DNA of 64,000 bases, taken from positions 5,204,390-5,268,389 of the forward strand of contig NC_092110.1 of NCBI RefSeq assembly GCF_045679555.1, read 5' to 3'. How positions within the stretch are numbered: the stretch's first letter is position 1; each line of letters opens with the position of its first letter. The translations under genes and the position numbers were made by a program. Positions 34,801 to 45,539 of this stretch are shown in pieces. The DNA is from Salvelinus alpinus (lineage: Eukaryota; Chordata; Actinopteri; Salmoniformes; Salmonidae). Under the pieces are notes generated by a model, which had not been told where the DNA came from, ran no database searches, and saw only the letters and a list, made by a program, of their open reading frames with translations.

Positions 34801-37800
34801 ATCCCAGGCCCAGTACAGCAGAGGTCAGGGTCTCTATAAGCAGGAGGACAGGGGGATAACGAGGGGGGAGATGGCACCACTGCCCCCTGGGGCTCCATGG
34901 ATGGCAGATGGCAGAGTCATAAGGTCATCCACATACTTCCCATCCGAAACAGTTATGAACAGTTTGTGCATTTGTTATGACGACATATTGTAATGTTTTT
35001 GTTAGTTTTGGTCTTCGGTAGTTTTTTTTCAGATGTTCGTGCACACTAATACTTTTTTTCAATGCAAGCTGAAGTTCAGAGCTGAAGTCTACACGCCTTC
35101 GTTGGTCATTGGTCAACAGTAGTGATTCATTGGTCAACAGTAGTGATTCGTTGGTCATTGGTCAACAGTAGTGATTCGTTGGTCATTGATCAACAGTAGT
35201 GATTCGTTGGTCATTGGTCAACAGTAGTGATTCGTTGGTCATTGGTCAACAGTAGTGATTCGTTGGTCATTGGTCAACAGTAGTGATTCGTTGGTCATTG
35301 GTCAACAGTAGTGATTCGTTGGTCATTGGTCAACAGTAGTGATTCGTTGGTCATTGGTCAACAGTAGTGATTCGTTGGTCATTGGTCAACAGTAGTGATT
35401 CGTTGGTCATTGGTCAACAGTAGTGATTCATTGGTCAACAGTAGTGATTCGTTGGTCATTGGTCAACAGTAGTGATTCGTTGGTCATTGGTCAACAGTAG
35501 TGATTCCTTGGTCATTGGTCAACAGTAGTGATTCCTTGGTCATTGGTCAACAGTAGTGATTCCTTGGTCATTGGTCAACAGTAGTGATTCTTGCAATTTG
35601 AGAGACGACTTGATTTCACACACATTTTTTCACTTGGGAAATACTTTCTTAGATTCATTCTGACTATTTTGTGGAAGTGTATACTGGCTACGGCGCCTCA
35701 AGATGGACAAACAGGCTAGATGTCGACCGATTATGATTTTTCAACGCCGATACCGATTATTGGAGGACCCAAAAAAAACGAAACAGATTAATCGGACGAT
35801 TTTATTTATTTATTTATTTATTTGTAATAATGACAATTACAACAATACTGAATGAACACTTATTTTAACTTAATATAATACATCAATAAAATCAATTTAG
35901 CCTCAAATAAATAATGAAACATGTTCAATTTGGTTTAAATAATGCAAAAACAAAGTGTTGGAGAAAGTAAAAGTGCATTGTGCCATGTAAGAAAGCTAAC
36001 GTTTATGTTCCTTGCTCAGAACATGAGAACATATGAAAGCTGGTGGTTCCTTTTAACATGAGTCTTCAATATTCCCAGGTAAGAAGTTTTAGGTTGTAGT
36101 TATTATAGGAATTATAGGACTATTTCTCTCTATACGATTTGTATTTCATATACCTTTGACTATTGGATGTTCTTATAGGCACTTTAGTATTGCCAGTGTA
36201 ACAGTATAGCTTCCGTTCCTCTCCTCGCTCCTACCTGGGCTCGAACCAGGAACACATCGACAACAGCCACCCTCAAAGCAGCGTTACCCATGCAGAGCAA
36301 GGGGAACAACTACTCCAAGTCTCAGAGCGAGTGACGTTTGAGACGCTATTAGCGCGCACCCCGCTAACTAGCTAGCCATTTTACATCGGTTACACCAGCC
36401 TAATCTCGGGAGTTGATAGGCTTGAAGTCATAAACAGCGCAATGCTTGAAGCACAGCGACGAGCTGCTGGCAAAACGCACGAAAGTGCTGTTTGAATGAA
36501 TGCTTACGAGCCTGCTGGTGCCTACCATCGCTCAGTCAGACTGCTCTATCAAATCATAGACATAATTATAACATAATAACACACAGAAATACGAGCCTTA
36601 GGTCATTAATGTGGTCGAGTCCGGAAACTATCATCTCGAAAACAAAACGTTTATTCTTTCAGTGAAATACAGAACCATTCCGTATTTTATCTAACGGGTG
36701 GCATCCATAAGGCTAAATATTCCTGTTACATTGCACAACCTTCAATGTTATGTCATAATTACGTAAAATTCTGGCAAATTTTCACAACGAGCCAGGCGGC
36801 CCAAACTGTTGCATATACCCTGACTCTGCGTGCAATGAACGCAAGAGAAGTGACACAATTTCACCTGGTTAATATTGCCTGCTAACCTGGATTTCTTTTA
36901 GCTAAATATGCAGGTTTAAAAATATATACTTGTGTATTGATTTTAAGAAAGGCATTGATGTTTATGGTTAGGTACACGTTGGAGCAACGACAGTCCTTTT
37001 TCGCGAATGCCACCGCATCGATTATATGCAACGTAGGACACGCTAGATAAACTAGTAATATCATCAACCATGTGTAGTTATAACTAGTGATTATGACTGA
37101 TTGATTGATTGTTTTTTATAAGATAAGTTTAATGCTAGCTAGCAACTTACCTTGGCTTCTTACTGCATTCGCGTAACAGGCAGGCTCCTCGTGGAGTGCA
37201 ATGTAAACCGTAAGGTTGCAAGATTGAATCCCCGAGTTGACAAGGTAAAAATCTGTCGTTCTGCCCCTGAACAAGGCAGTTAACCCACCGTTCCTAGGCT
37301 GTCCATTGAAAATAAGAATGTGTTCTTAACTGACTTGCCTAGTTAAATAAAGGTGTAAAAATAAAATAAAAAACGCAGTCCAAAATACCGGTTTCCGATT
37401 GTTATGAAAACTTGAAATTGGCCCTAATTAATCGGCCATTCCGATTAATCGGTCGACCTCTAAAACAGGCTATTGCATCTTTTTCTCATTTTTTTAAGTG
37501 AAGGTCTTTTTTTAAAGGAGTATGCGAGTTCGACTAGCCGCCAACCAACTGAAGCATGCAGAAGCCTTTAGCAAGCCTCCATAGTACACATTATGCATAC
37601 ACACACACACACAGGCCAAGCCTTCATCCTGGCTCTATCCAAGGAGGAGGTCATAACTCTGTTACTACACACAGAGAACCTTCCAAGATCATGTCTGTAC
37701 TAATCCCCCTCACCTGTATACCTGATACAGGTATACAGTTGATAATGGGCCTGGGTCTTACCACGCAAATGCCAAGGGAGCAGGGTGAGCGGTGGTGGTG

Positions 37801-40800
37801 TTTGTGTGTCTCACGAGGAAGGGGGCTGTATGAGATCGGATTCGGGGTCAGGGAAAGACTAGGGCTGTGACGGTCATGGATTTTGGATGACGGTAGTTGG
37901 CCAGCCAAATGATTGCGGTCACCGTAATAACCGTTCGGATAGCGAAAAAAGAAACACGGTCGTTTTCTTCTCTCCTCCACTCCTGACTGCATGTGCTGCC
38001 ATAGAAATAGAATGAATAGAACTGGTGTCTCCATTCATGTCAATGATGGCATAATGGGTGGACTGGCGGCCATTGCGAGTCTACTAATAGGAGCAAAGCA
38101 GGAAGTAAAAGGAGGAAGTAAAAGCAGGAAGTGTACCCATCACTTCTCAACTGACATTACAAAAAATACATTCCATTGCATGAGTCACATCAGATAAAAT
38201 CATTTGAATGAACATTCTACGTTACCATGGAAATTATTGCATCAGGCAGCCATTGCAAGTGTTGACAGGGTTAGAGGTTCCAAGCCTTATATTCATTATA
38301 TTTCTTTGTGTGCTGCTGCTGCAGGGGGGGTGTTGCCTAGGCAACTCTTTTGCTACAACACCTTGGTTGTCATTAGTTACTACAGCGACAAAGTCAGAAG
38401 GCTCACCTACTCGACCAATCAGATGAGGGAGTGTGATGACGCATATAGCGACCGACCGGCTTGCAGGGGCAGACGAGAGACATGTATTTATTTTATTTAG
38501 TGATTCATCAATGGTTTGGTAAGTTATTAGATATAGTAAAACTAACCATTATAAATGCAAAGTGTAAATCGGATATTTTATTCAAATTCAGCTTGCAAGC
38601 TTATTACAAGGTTTGCCCTTACTCATAGTTACTTGTCTTAACCCAAAATAGGTTTACTCCAATATCTGCATTGTTTTTTAAATGGCATGTAGTCAAACAA
38701 ATTGGCACATTTTGATTTTCAAAATCAACAATCAAAACATACGATTTCACAGAAATGTTCACAGAAAAAAAACACTATACAGTGGAAACTCACCACCCTA
38801 ACCCCACTCTAAACAGGGGAAGCTCACCATCCTAACCCCACTCTAAACAGGGGAAGCTCACCACCCTAACCCCACTCTATACAGGGGAAACTCACCAACC
38901 TAACCCCACTCTATACAGGGGAAACTCACCACCCTAACCCCACTCTAAACAGGGGAAACTCACCACCCTAACCCGACTCTAAACAGGGGAAACTCACCAC
39001 CCTAACCCCACTCTAAACAGGGGAAACTCACCACCCTAACCCCACTCTAAACAGGGGAAACTCACCACCCTAACCCCACTCTAAACAGGGGAAGATCACC
39101 ACCCTAACCCCACTCTAAACAGGGGAAACTCACCACCCTAACCCCACTCTAAACAGGGGAAGATCACCACCCTAACCCCACTCTAAACAGGGGAAGATCA
39201 CCACCCTAACCCCACTCTAAACAGGGGAAACTCACCACCCTAACCCCAATCTAAACAGGGGAAGATCACCACCCTAACCCCACTCTAAACAGGGGAAACT
39301 CACCACCCTAACCCCACTCTATACAGGGGAAGCTCACCACCCTAACCCCACTCTATACAGGGGAAGCTCACCACCCTAACCCCACTCTAAACAGGGGAAA
39401 CTCACCACCCTAACCCCACTCTAAACAGGGGAAGATCACCACCCTAACCCCACTCTAAACAGGGGAAACTCACCACCCTAACCCCACTCTATACAGGGGA
39501 AACTCACCACCCTAACCCCACTCTAAACAGGGGAAGCTCACCACCCTAACCCCACTCTATACAGGGGAAGCTCACCACCCTAACCCCACTCTAAACAGGG
39601 GAAGATCACCACCCTAACCCCACTCTATACAGGGGAAGCTCACCACCCTAACCCCACTCTAAACAGGGGAAGATCACCACCCTAACCCCACTCTATACAG
39701 GGGAAGCTCACCACCCTAACCCCACTTACATACATACTCTTTCTTTGTATTTATTGTATTGGCCCATCCACCCCCGGAGTACAAAAGTAAATTACTTTTA
39801 ACTTTTTTATTTTGTTACTTATTACATGATTCATACATATGGTATTTTTCTATATAGTATTACATGATAGGAATACAGTTTGATATACACATGCAGTGAA
39901 AACAGGACAAATATAAACAACACCCCCCCCCCCATGGGATCTTTAGTTACGACAGAGTTGGGACAGCTGTTTAAAGTGCCATCTTCTTCAGTTTTATTGA
40001 GGAACATTCCATTGTTAGTACTTCAATATTATTCAATGAAACCAATGTTGTAAAAGTGTATTGCAGTGGTCACCAACTGGTTGAATGTGATCGACATTCC
40101 TAGTTGATCACCAAACCAAAAGAAACTATAAAAAACAACGATAAAGCCTTGCGTTCCTATTTTTTGTTTTGCGCTGTTGGCGGTTAGTGCACTTGATTCA
40201 GCAGCCCTAGCACCAGGAGAGCAAAGTGTTTCCATTTTTAAACATGTCATGTGTCTGAAGGTAGAACCACCTACCTGGCAGGCCCAGAGAGCAAATCAGG
40301 TGCACTTATAGGCCTCCCGCTGGCCAATTAGATAGCTTACCATGTCTGCAACGTGGACCTCGTGCCCTAGACTGTATAAAGAAGACTTGAACACACAGTG
40401 AAATTTATAGTGTGATATTACAAAATGTTTAAAACTATGACTAGAGAGACTCAACGAACGCAGCAAAGAGCTGCTGTTTTTGAGTAAGTTCATATTTTAA
40501 GTCATTTTTTAAATGATTTATTTTACCTTTATTTAACTAGGCAAGTCCGTTAAGAACAAATTCTTATTTACAATGGCGGCCTACCCCAGCCAAACCCGGA
40601 CGATGCTGGGCCAATTGTGCACTGCCCTATGGGAGTCCCAATCATGACCGGTTGTGATACAGCCTGGAATTGAACCAGGGTATGTAGTGACTTAGACCGC
40701 TGTGCCACTCGGGAGCCCTTATTCAGCACGGTCAATAATTTGATCAGCACTTTTATAAGCCATAAAGTGTGCATTCTCCCTATTTCCACTCACACTACAA

Positions 40801-43800
40801 CCAGCACTGCAGCTGCAATTAATGAGTGTAGCAAAGTGTTTCCATACGTTTGCGTTGTTATTATAAGCGGCTTGTCTTTTATAATATAGAGGAATATTTC
40901 ACTTTCTCTGGTCATAGAAGTAACAACATTAATTGGTGCATGAGGCAGAAATGAATGTGGGAAAATTGGAAAGGCGAATGTCTCCTCCTTTTTGTGTCTG
41001 GGAAGTGAGTGGGCTAGGCTCTGGGCTCTGGACTGGGAAAGTTGATCCATCTTTAGGGTACTCATACTGCAGGGAATTATAACCACACACTGGGCTGGGT
41101 AATCCATCTTTCAGGTCCTACTGGTCCTGCTGTAGGGAAATTACAACCAGAACTGTGAGGGGACCAGAGCTGTCTAGTGGACACAATGAAGTCCTGTGTG
41201 CTGGACCTTCCCTCCTGACAAACCCATCAGTGCCTATTAGTCAGAGAGAGAGAGACAAATATTACCAGAACTTTTACTCTATAGGCCCCATAGATGTTAC
41301 AACCCCTACGCATCTGTGTCTGTCTGTTTAACACACACATACTGTGTCTGCCTGTCTGTTTCTAGCTCCTGTTACAGAGCTACATTTACTTCCTGTCATG
41401 GGTAATACATTATAGATGGTTGAGAAGAGAAACAGGCTGTTTTCTACTCTGTGGGTTTCTGAGTGGAATAAGATGGCACGTGGGTGTGGAGGGATTGTGC
41501 GACTAAAGCAGTTTGTTCCCACAGTCGGCATTGGCACGTGGCCCTGTGGCGTTGGTACCATAGCCTCCTTCATCCCCCTCTGCCTTGTCACTTTGGCTGT
41601 ATCTCAATTCATCCTCTCTCTTCCCGGCCTCCTCACTGTATTGGAGGAGAATTTCCAAGGTCCCTTCTGACCTTTTTTTTTTTTTTTCAAAGATTCATGA
41701 GTCTGGCTAGAAGGTGTACATTTCCGAGCTATGGTTGTCAGTCTTGTGAGGTTTGGGCTTATAAATGTTATTTACTCACCGTCAGTCATTCTTCTCTTTA
41801 TTCCCTGTCTACAGCATGATGGGAAGCCCTTCTGCCACAAACCATGCTATGCTGCCCTCTTTGGACCAAAAGGTGAAGTACATCTTACTATTGTCATAAG
41901 GCATACGTTAGATCAGGAGGGCGATTCCATGGTAACCGAATGATGCTGAGTCTCAGATGTTTCACTTTAAAATGTATGCCAAACAAAAAACAATGACTGC
42001 AAAGTTAAACAAACCATACGACTCTATGCACAAGGACAACTTTGAACAATTTCCACTGACGACTTTACAAAAACACATTTAACTTGAAGAGAAGTGCGGA
42101 CGCAAAGTTTGTTAACAGAATGACGGCACAAACAACACGAACCGTCTTTCTGTTACCAAACTTTGCATCTGCACTGTTCTTCAAGTGAATGTGTTTTTGT
42201 AAAATGTTCAGTGGAAGTTGTTAAAACTAGTGAATAGAGTTGTGTGGTTAGGGGTATTCAAATCCTTCCTTATGAGGTCCGGAGCCTGCTGGTTTTCTGG
42301 CTCACTTAGAAATGTCCTTGTTTTTGAAAGAAAAGCAAATTGTTTGTCCATTAAAATAACATCAAATTGATCAGAAATACAGTGGAGACATTGTTAATGT
42401 TGTAAATGACTATTGTAGCTGGAAACTGCAGATTTTTGAATGGGATATCTACATAGGCGTACAGAGGCCCATTGTCAGCAACCACTCCAATCACTCCTGT
42501 GCTCCAATGGCACGTTGTGTTAGCTAATCCAAGTTGATCATTTTCAAAGGCTAATTGATCATTAGAAAACCCTTTTGAAATGATGTTAGCACAGCGGAAA
42601 ACTGTTGTCCTGATTTAAAGAAGCAATAAAACTGGCCTTCTTTAGACTAGTTGAGTATCTGGAGCATCGGCATTTGTGGGTTTGATTACAGACTCAAAAT
42701 GGCCAGAAACAAAGAACTTACTTCTGAAACTCTTCAGTCTATTCTTGTTCTGAGAAATGAAGGCTATTTCATGCGAGAAATTGCCAAGAAACTGAAGATC
42801 TCGTACAACGCTGTGTACCACTCCCTTCACGGAACAGCGCAAACTGGCTCTAACCAGAATAGAAAGAGGAGTGGGAGGCCCCGGTGCACAACTGTGCAAG
42901 AGGACAAGTTTATTAGAGTGTCTAGTTTCAGAAACAGATGCCTTACAAGTCCTCAACTGGCAGCTTCATTAAATAGTACCCAAAACACCAGTATCAATGT
43001 CAACAGTGAAGAGGCAACTCCGGGATGCTGGCCTTCTAGGCAGAGTTGCAAAGAAAAGCCATATCTCAGACTGGCCAATAAAAAGAAAAGATTAAGATGG
43101 GCAAAAGAACACAGACACTGGACAGAGGAAGATTGGAAAAAAGTGTTATGGACAGACAAATCTAAGTTTGAGGTGTTCGGATCACAAAGAAGAACATTCG
43201 TGAGACGCAGAAAAAATGAAAGGACGCTGGAAGAGTGCTTGATGCCAAATGTCAAGCATGGTGGAGGCAATGTGATGGTCTGGGGTGCTTTGGTGGTGGT
43301 AAAGTTGGAGATTTGTACAGGGTAAAAGGGATCTTGAAGAAGGAAGGCAATCACTCCATTTTGCAACGCCATGCCATACCCTGTGGACGGCGCTTAATTA
43401 GAGCCAATTTCCTCCTACAACAGGACAATGACCCAAAGCACAGCTCCAAACTATGCAAGAACTATTTAGGGAAGAAGCAGTCAGCTGGTATTCTGTCTAT
43501 AATGGAGTGGCCAGCACAGTCACCAGATCTCAACCCTATTGAGCTGTTGTGGGAACAGCTTGACTGTATGGTACCTAACAAGTGCCTATCAAGCCAATCC
43601 AACTTGTGGGAGGTGCTTCAGGAAGCATGGGGTGAAATCTCTTCAGATTACCTCAACAAATTGACAACTAGAATGCCAAAGGTCTGCAAGGCTGCAATTG
43701 CTGGCTGTAAATGACTACCTCATGAAGCTGGTTGAGAGAATGCCAAGTGTGTGTAAAGCAATCATCAAGGCAAAGGGTGGCTACTTTGAAGAATCTCAAA

Positions 43801-45539
43801 TATAAATTATATTTTGATTTGTTTATCACTTTTTTGGTTACTACATGATTCTATCTGTATTTTTTTCATAGTTTTGATGTCTTCACTATTATTATACCAT
43901 GTACAAAATAAAGAAAAACCCTTGAATTAGTAGGTGTGTCCAAACTGGTCTGAATCTAAAGTCTGACTTCTCTCTACCCTATGACCGCTGTAGGTGTGAA
44001 CATTGGCGGAGCAGGGTCCTATGTGTATGAAGCCCCCGTCAGCAATAACCTAGCCTCTACTGACTTGGATGCCCCCCCCAAGCCTGCTGAGGAGAAGAAA
44101 GTGTTTGCACCCAGGGCACCTGTCAAAGGTACATGCTAGTGTGTGTGTGCACGTTCTTTCGCGCATGCATGTGTGTATGTGTCCACATATGTACAGTAAG
44201 TGAAGACATGGGAAAAGTTGTGAAATAGTGAAAGTAGCTGCCTACGGATCTGAGTTTGATAGAAAGGAGAAGCAGACTTGTCTTCCTGCTGACTCAGTGA
44301 TGAGACCTACTATACAGGCCAGGCTCACAGCAGGGATGGTCACAGTGGACTTTCTCAAGCTGTTCACACTGCGTTTTCCCACAGTTGCAGACCAGAGGCT
44401 ATACGTGTGTGTGTGTGCGTGTGCGTGTGCATGCGCGTGTATGTGTAGCTATCTGCTGGTGAACTCTCTTTCTGACTCTTCTGTTTCTTTACAGTTTCCA
44501 GCATCACCACCTTCTCTGGTGAGGCCAACCTGTGTCCCAGGTGCAGCAAGAAGGTCTACTTTGGTAAGTAGCCATGGCACACTACCAGGCTCAGAATAAA
44601 CTGTCAGGTTAGGTGTTAGATTACAACTGGACCTGTCGTGCAGTTGCCATGGTGACGTGTCCTCCTGTGTGTCTTTCCTTTTGAATGACATTTGAACATT
44701 TCCGCACCTGCCGCTGAGGTCATTGATTTCTAAGTTATTGTTGTGTGTGTATGACAGCTGAGAAGGTGACGTCCCTGGGGAAGGACTGGCATCGACCCTG
44801 TCTCCGCTGTGAGAGGTGCAGCAAGACCCTGGCCGCCGGCAGCCACGCAGAGGTAGGAGAGATGAGGAGGGGTGTGAAAGAGGCAGGAAATTTAAACAGG
44901 AAAGGGGCCAGCTGCAAAAAAACATAATCAATGTTCAAGGGAATCCGCCTGAGCAAGGCACAACACAGAATCACTGATCTACGAATCATCTTGGATGCTA
45001 AATAACTGCTCATTATGTTATCAAGATTAGGGAATCTACACAGCACCTTGCTCAAGCAAGGATTGCATTCAAGCATTCTTGAATGCACCTGAATGGCATA
45101 AATGCGTCATAATTAGGATGTTCTCATTGAATACATGGTATGATTACACATTTTCATACAGTGTCTTTTGTGTTATAACAGCATAATGGCCAGCCATACT
45201 GCCACAAGCCATGTTACGCTTGTCTCTTTGGACCCAAAGGTAGGTGCTTGTCTTTACTCAACCACTAGGTGGTGCTGTTGTCCATAAATATTAGCTATAC
45301 CTTAACAATAGCCTATGCTGTGTGTTATAGCTGTTAAAAGAATCATATTGAGCTTCCTACATAAAAGTGATGCTAAACCACCAACAGAAAATAAGTGACT
45401 AGTTATACTGTAACACATTTTCAGCATTTGATACTGATGCCTGTTTGTCTGTGGTGTTCTTGTGTCTCCAGGAGTGAACACTGGAGGTGTAGGCAGCTAC
45501 ATCTACGAGAAGGAGGTCAGCACAGAGGCCCAGCCCTGA
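28754..45539 (+). CDS. crip2: Cysteine-rich protein 2 (two-LIM protein), exons 2-8; first exon outside the window
   Basis: The spliced segments are 28754-28848, 41815-41872, 43994-44128, 44495-44563, 44758-44852, 45182-45239 and 45472-45539 (stop TGA 45537-45539). They total 578 nt, about 192 codons; vertebrate CRIP2 is about 208 residues, and the missing first exon should supply roughly 13-14. All junctions are GT-AG and phases match. LIM1 (exons 2-3) shows W-H-X2-C-X2-C-X2-C and C-H-K-P-C ligands; its first Cys pair is in the missing exon. Exon 4 encodes the [10 protein letters not shown] motif and a Pro/Lys-rich linker. LIM2 (exons 5-7) has [14 protein letters not shown] and CHKPC. Exon 8 gives [14 protein letters not shown] and the C-terminus. 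The family are zinc-binding adaptors without catalytic activity, found in cytosol and nucleus, notably in vascular and cardiac tissue. crip1 lies tail to tail 10 kb downstream. Confidence 0.93.
29000..29577. mobile_element. Internally deleted Sleeping Beauty-type Tc1 element
   Basis: The left TIR (CGGTTGAAGTCAGAAGTTTA) and right TIR (inverted CAGTTGAAGTCGGAAGTT) are both present and bounded by TA dinucleotides (28998-28999, 29578-29579), the target duplication. The internal transposase gene is lost, leaving 578 bp. It lies in crip2 intron 2, 150 bp after exon 2. Confidence 0.9.
29580..30012. other. Intron 2 of crip2, unassigned stretch
   Basis: Between two Tc1-type elements. No exon or repeat recognised. 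Confidence 0.5.
30015..31493 (-). mobile_element. Full-length Tc1-like element, transposase broken
   Basis: Ends TAAACTCAGCAAAAAAAGAA and its inverse at 31471-31493, with TA on both sides. The complete length (about 1.48 kb) suggests a comparatively young copy. It lies inside crip2 intron 2, immediately 5' of the LINE fragment at 31494. Confidence 0.9.
30297..31214 (-). pseudogene. Tc1-like transposase pseudogene
   Basis: The likely start is at 31214 ([19 protein letters not shown]). A frameshift follows near 31125, then a 138-codon piece with the basic region (SGRLRVTT) and first acidic motif ([12 protein letters not shown]). Later pieces carry [19 protein letters not shown] (second Asp) and [14 protein letters not shown] (last catalytic region) in other frames. 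At least three frame breaks, so no active enzyme. Confidence 0.8.
31494..32103 (+). mobile_element. 5' piece of an L2/Rex-like LINE
   Basis: Overlapping frames (124 and 162 codons, one frameshift) encode the start of the apurinic-endonuclease domain: [20 protein letters not shown], then [13 protein letters not shown]. These match the N-terminal pattern of LINE endonucleases (N and E residues). The sequence is cut by the Sleeping Beauty-type element at 32104. Confidence 0.8.
32104..33052 (-). mobile_element. Sleeping Beauty-type Tc1 element, right end lost, solo LTR inside
   Basis: The left TIR TACAGTTGAAGTCAGAAGTT is intact. On the - strand, 32983-32680 encodes the transposase C-terminal part, with [20 protein letters not shown] holding the last catalytic region. 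The solo LTR at 32337-32674 interrupts the TIR-proximal part. The right side stops at about 33052, where LINE sequence resumes, so the transposase N-terminus and right TIR are missing. Confidence 0.85.
32337..32674. mobile_element. Solo LTR, 338 bp
   Basis: It begins TGTCATGCCC and ends ACGTGACA (TG...CA ends) and is bounded by the 5-bp duplication AGCAT (32332-32336 and 32675-32679). An AATAAAATAAGA polyadenylation-like motif lies near its 3' end (about 32612). This is what remains after LTR-LTR recombination of an LTR retrotransposon. The class (Gypsy-like or other) is not determined, and no coding sequence remains. Confidence 0.85.
33053..33902 (+). mobile_element. 3' piece of an L2/Rex-like LINE
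   Basis: Broken frames (33037-33434) encode the C-terminal segment typical of this LINE type ([20 protein letters not shown], then [12 protein letters not shown]). A 3' UTR follows and ends in AACATTTGATTTGA. With the 5' piece at 31494-32103 it probably comes from one or two copies; the middle (reverse transcriptase) is missing. Confidence 0.8.
34180..34476. repeat. 43-bp minisatellite, about 6-7 units
   Basis: The unit contains CAGATCTGGGACCAGGCTTT and AACCAACTCCAATACAGCACAAA. The first unit is diverged (CACGCGATAACC). Located in crip2 intron 2. Confidence 0.95.
35095..35590. repeat. 28-bp minisatellite, about 18 units
   Basis: The unit is GTAGTGATTCGTTGGTCATT plus GGTCAACA. Variants are ATTCATTGG with a 7-bp deletion (two units) and ATTCCTTGG in the last three units. 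In crip2 intron 2, 120 bp before hAT copy 3. Confidence 0.95.
35717..37462. mobile_element. hAT-type non-autonomous element, copy 3, with clean 8-bp duplication
   Basis: The ends are TAGATGTCGACCGATTA and, inverted, TAGAGGTCGACCGATTA. They are flanked by AAACAGGC at 35709-35716 and 37463-37470. This is the copy that defines the element ends and the duplication length. The interior (1.7 kb) has no transposase frame. It carries an HpaI-type SINE at about 37195-37362 and a second pol III-like B-box segment near 36230-36250 (- strand). Confidence 0.9.
37195..37362 (+). mobile_element. HpaI-type SINE carried inside hAT copy 3
   Basis: It shows the SINE body (AAATCTGTCGTTCTGCCCCT), the HpaI site GTTAAC (about 37280) and the tail 'gttcttaactgacttgccta'. 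Position and orientation match the SINE in hAT copy 2. Confidence 0.8.
37475..38785. other. Intron 2 of crip2, unassigned stretch
   Basis: It contains a short CA tract (37598-37612) and, from 37862, sequence resembling a dispersed repeat with 'gtgacggtca ... cggtcaccgtaataaccg'; I cannot give its ends. No exon recognised. Confidence 0.45.
38790..39727. repeat. 34-bp minisatellite, about 27 units
   Basis: The unit is CACCCTAACCCCACTCTAAA plus CAGGGGAAACTCAC. Two positions vary independently between units: TAAAC or TATAC, and GAAACTC, GAAGCTC or GAAGATC. Located in crip2 intron 2. Confidence 0.95.
39730..40507. other. Intron 2 of crip2, unassigned stretch
   Basis: AT-rich sequence with a poly-C run at 39921-39933. 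No exon recognised. Confidence 0.5.
40508..40720 (-). mobile_element. tRNA-Leu-type SINE (SlmI-like)
   Basis: On the - strand it reads CCCGAGTGGCACAGCGGTCT, then a B-box-like GGTTCAATTCCAGG, a body with CATGATTGGGACTCCCATAG and GCCGCCATTGTAAATAAG, and the shared tail TTCTTAACGGACTTGCCTAG. It differs from the HpaI SINE in its head but shares the 3' tail. The family name is tentative. Confidence 0.8.
40725..41814. other. End of crip2 intron 2
   Basis: No repeat with certain ends. The last 50 bases form the pyrimidine-rich acceptor of exon 3. Confidence 0.5.
41815..41872 (+). CDS. crip2: crip2 exon 3 (LIM1, second part)
   Basis: 58 bp after CTACAG, reading [19 protein letters not shown] plus the first base of Gly. 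It contains the C-X3-C pair that closes zinc finger 2. Donor AAAG|GTGAAG. Confidence 0.95.
42297..43945 (+). mobile_element. Chimeric Tc1-like element in crip2 intron 3
   Basis: The left 400 bp and the transposase belong to one family, shared with the fold-back copy at 1087-1970. The right ~240 bp (from TGACTACCTCATGAAGCTGG, 43712) matches the end of the different family at 7505-8964 (compare 8701-8960). The outermost left TIR is missing. It looks like a recombinant of two Tc1 families and is probably immobile. Confidence 0.75.
42700..43713 (+). pseudogene. Tc1-like transposase, one or two frameshifts from intact
   Basis: It starts [20 protein letters not shown] and runs for about 208 codons (224 with upstream extension) covering the helix-turn-helix ([19 protein letters not shown]), the basic GRPRCTT box and the first acidic motif ([14 protein letters not shown]). 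It passes a region where frame is disturbed (43015-43060). It then switches frame near 43295 into a 159-codon piece with [19 protein letters not shown] and [17 protein letters not shown], ending at TAA 43712. The second acidic motif and the NPIE region are preserved. Confidence 0.8.
43994..44128 (+). CDS. crip2: crip2 exon 4 (glycine motif and linker)
   Basis: 135 bp after CGCTGTAG. It starts [14 protein letters not shown] and continues through a Pro/Ala/Lys-rich linker ([18 protein letters not shown]). The linker is the part that usually varies between CRIP2 proteins. Donor AAAG|GTACAT. Confidence 0.93.
44495..44563 (+). CDS. crip2: crip2 exon 5 (start of LIM2)
   Basis: 69 bp after TTTACAG, reading [19 protein letters not shown] and ending at VYF plus one base. 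It carries the first Cys-X2-Cys pair of LIM2. Donor TTTG|GTAAGT. Confidence 0.95.
44758..44852 (+). CDS. crip2: crip2 exon 6 (LIM2)
   Basis: 95 bp after ATGACAG, reading [20 protein letters not shown] and onward to SHAE. All zinc ligands of this segment (His, Cys, Cys, Cys) are present. Donor GAG|GTAGGA. Confidence 0.95.
45182..45239 (+). CDS. crip2: crip2 exon 7 (LIM2)
   Basis: 58 bp after ATAACAG, reading [19 protein letters not shown] plus one base. Donor AAAG|GTAGGT. Confidence 0.95.
45472..45539 (+). CDS. crip2: crip2 exon 8 (C-terminus and stop)
   Basis: The coding part is 68 bp after GTCTCCAG, reading [22 protein letters not shown], stop. Confidence 0.95.

Noticed and set aside
35095..35590. 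CRISPR-like array
   Set aside because: Units are direct 28-bp repeats with no unique spacers, in vertebrate DNA.
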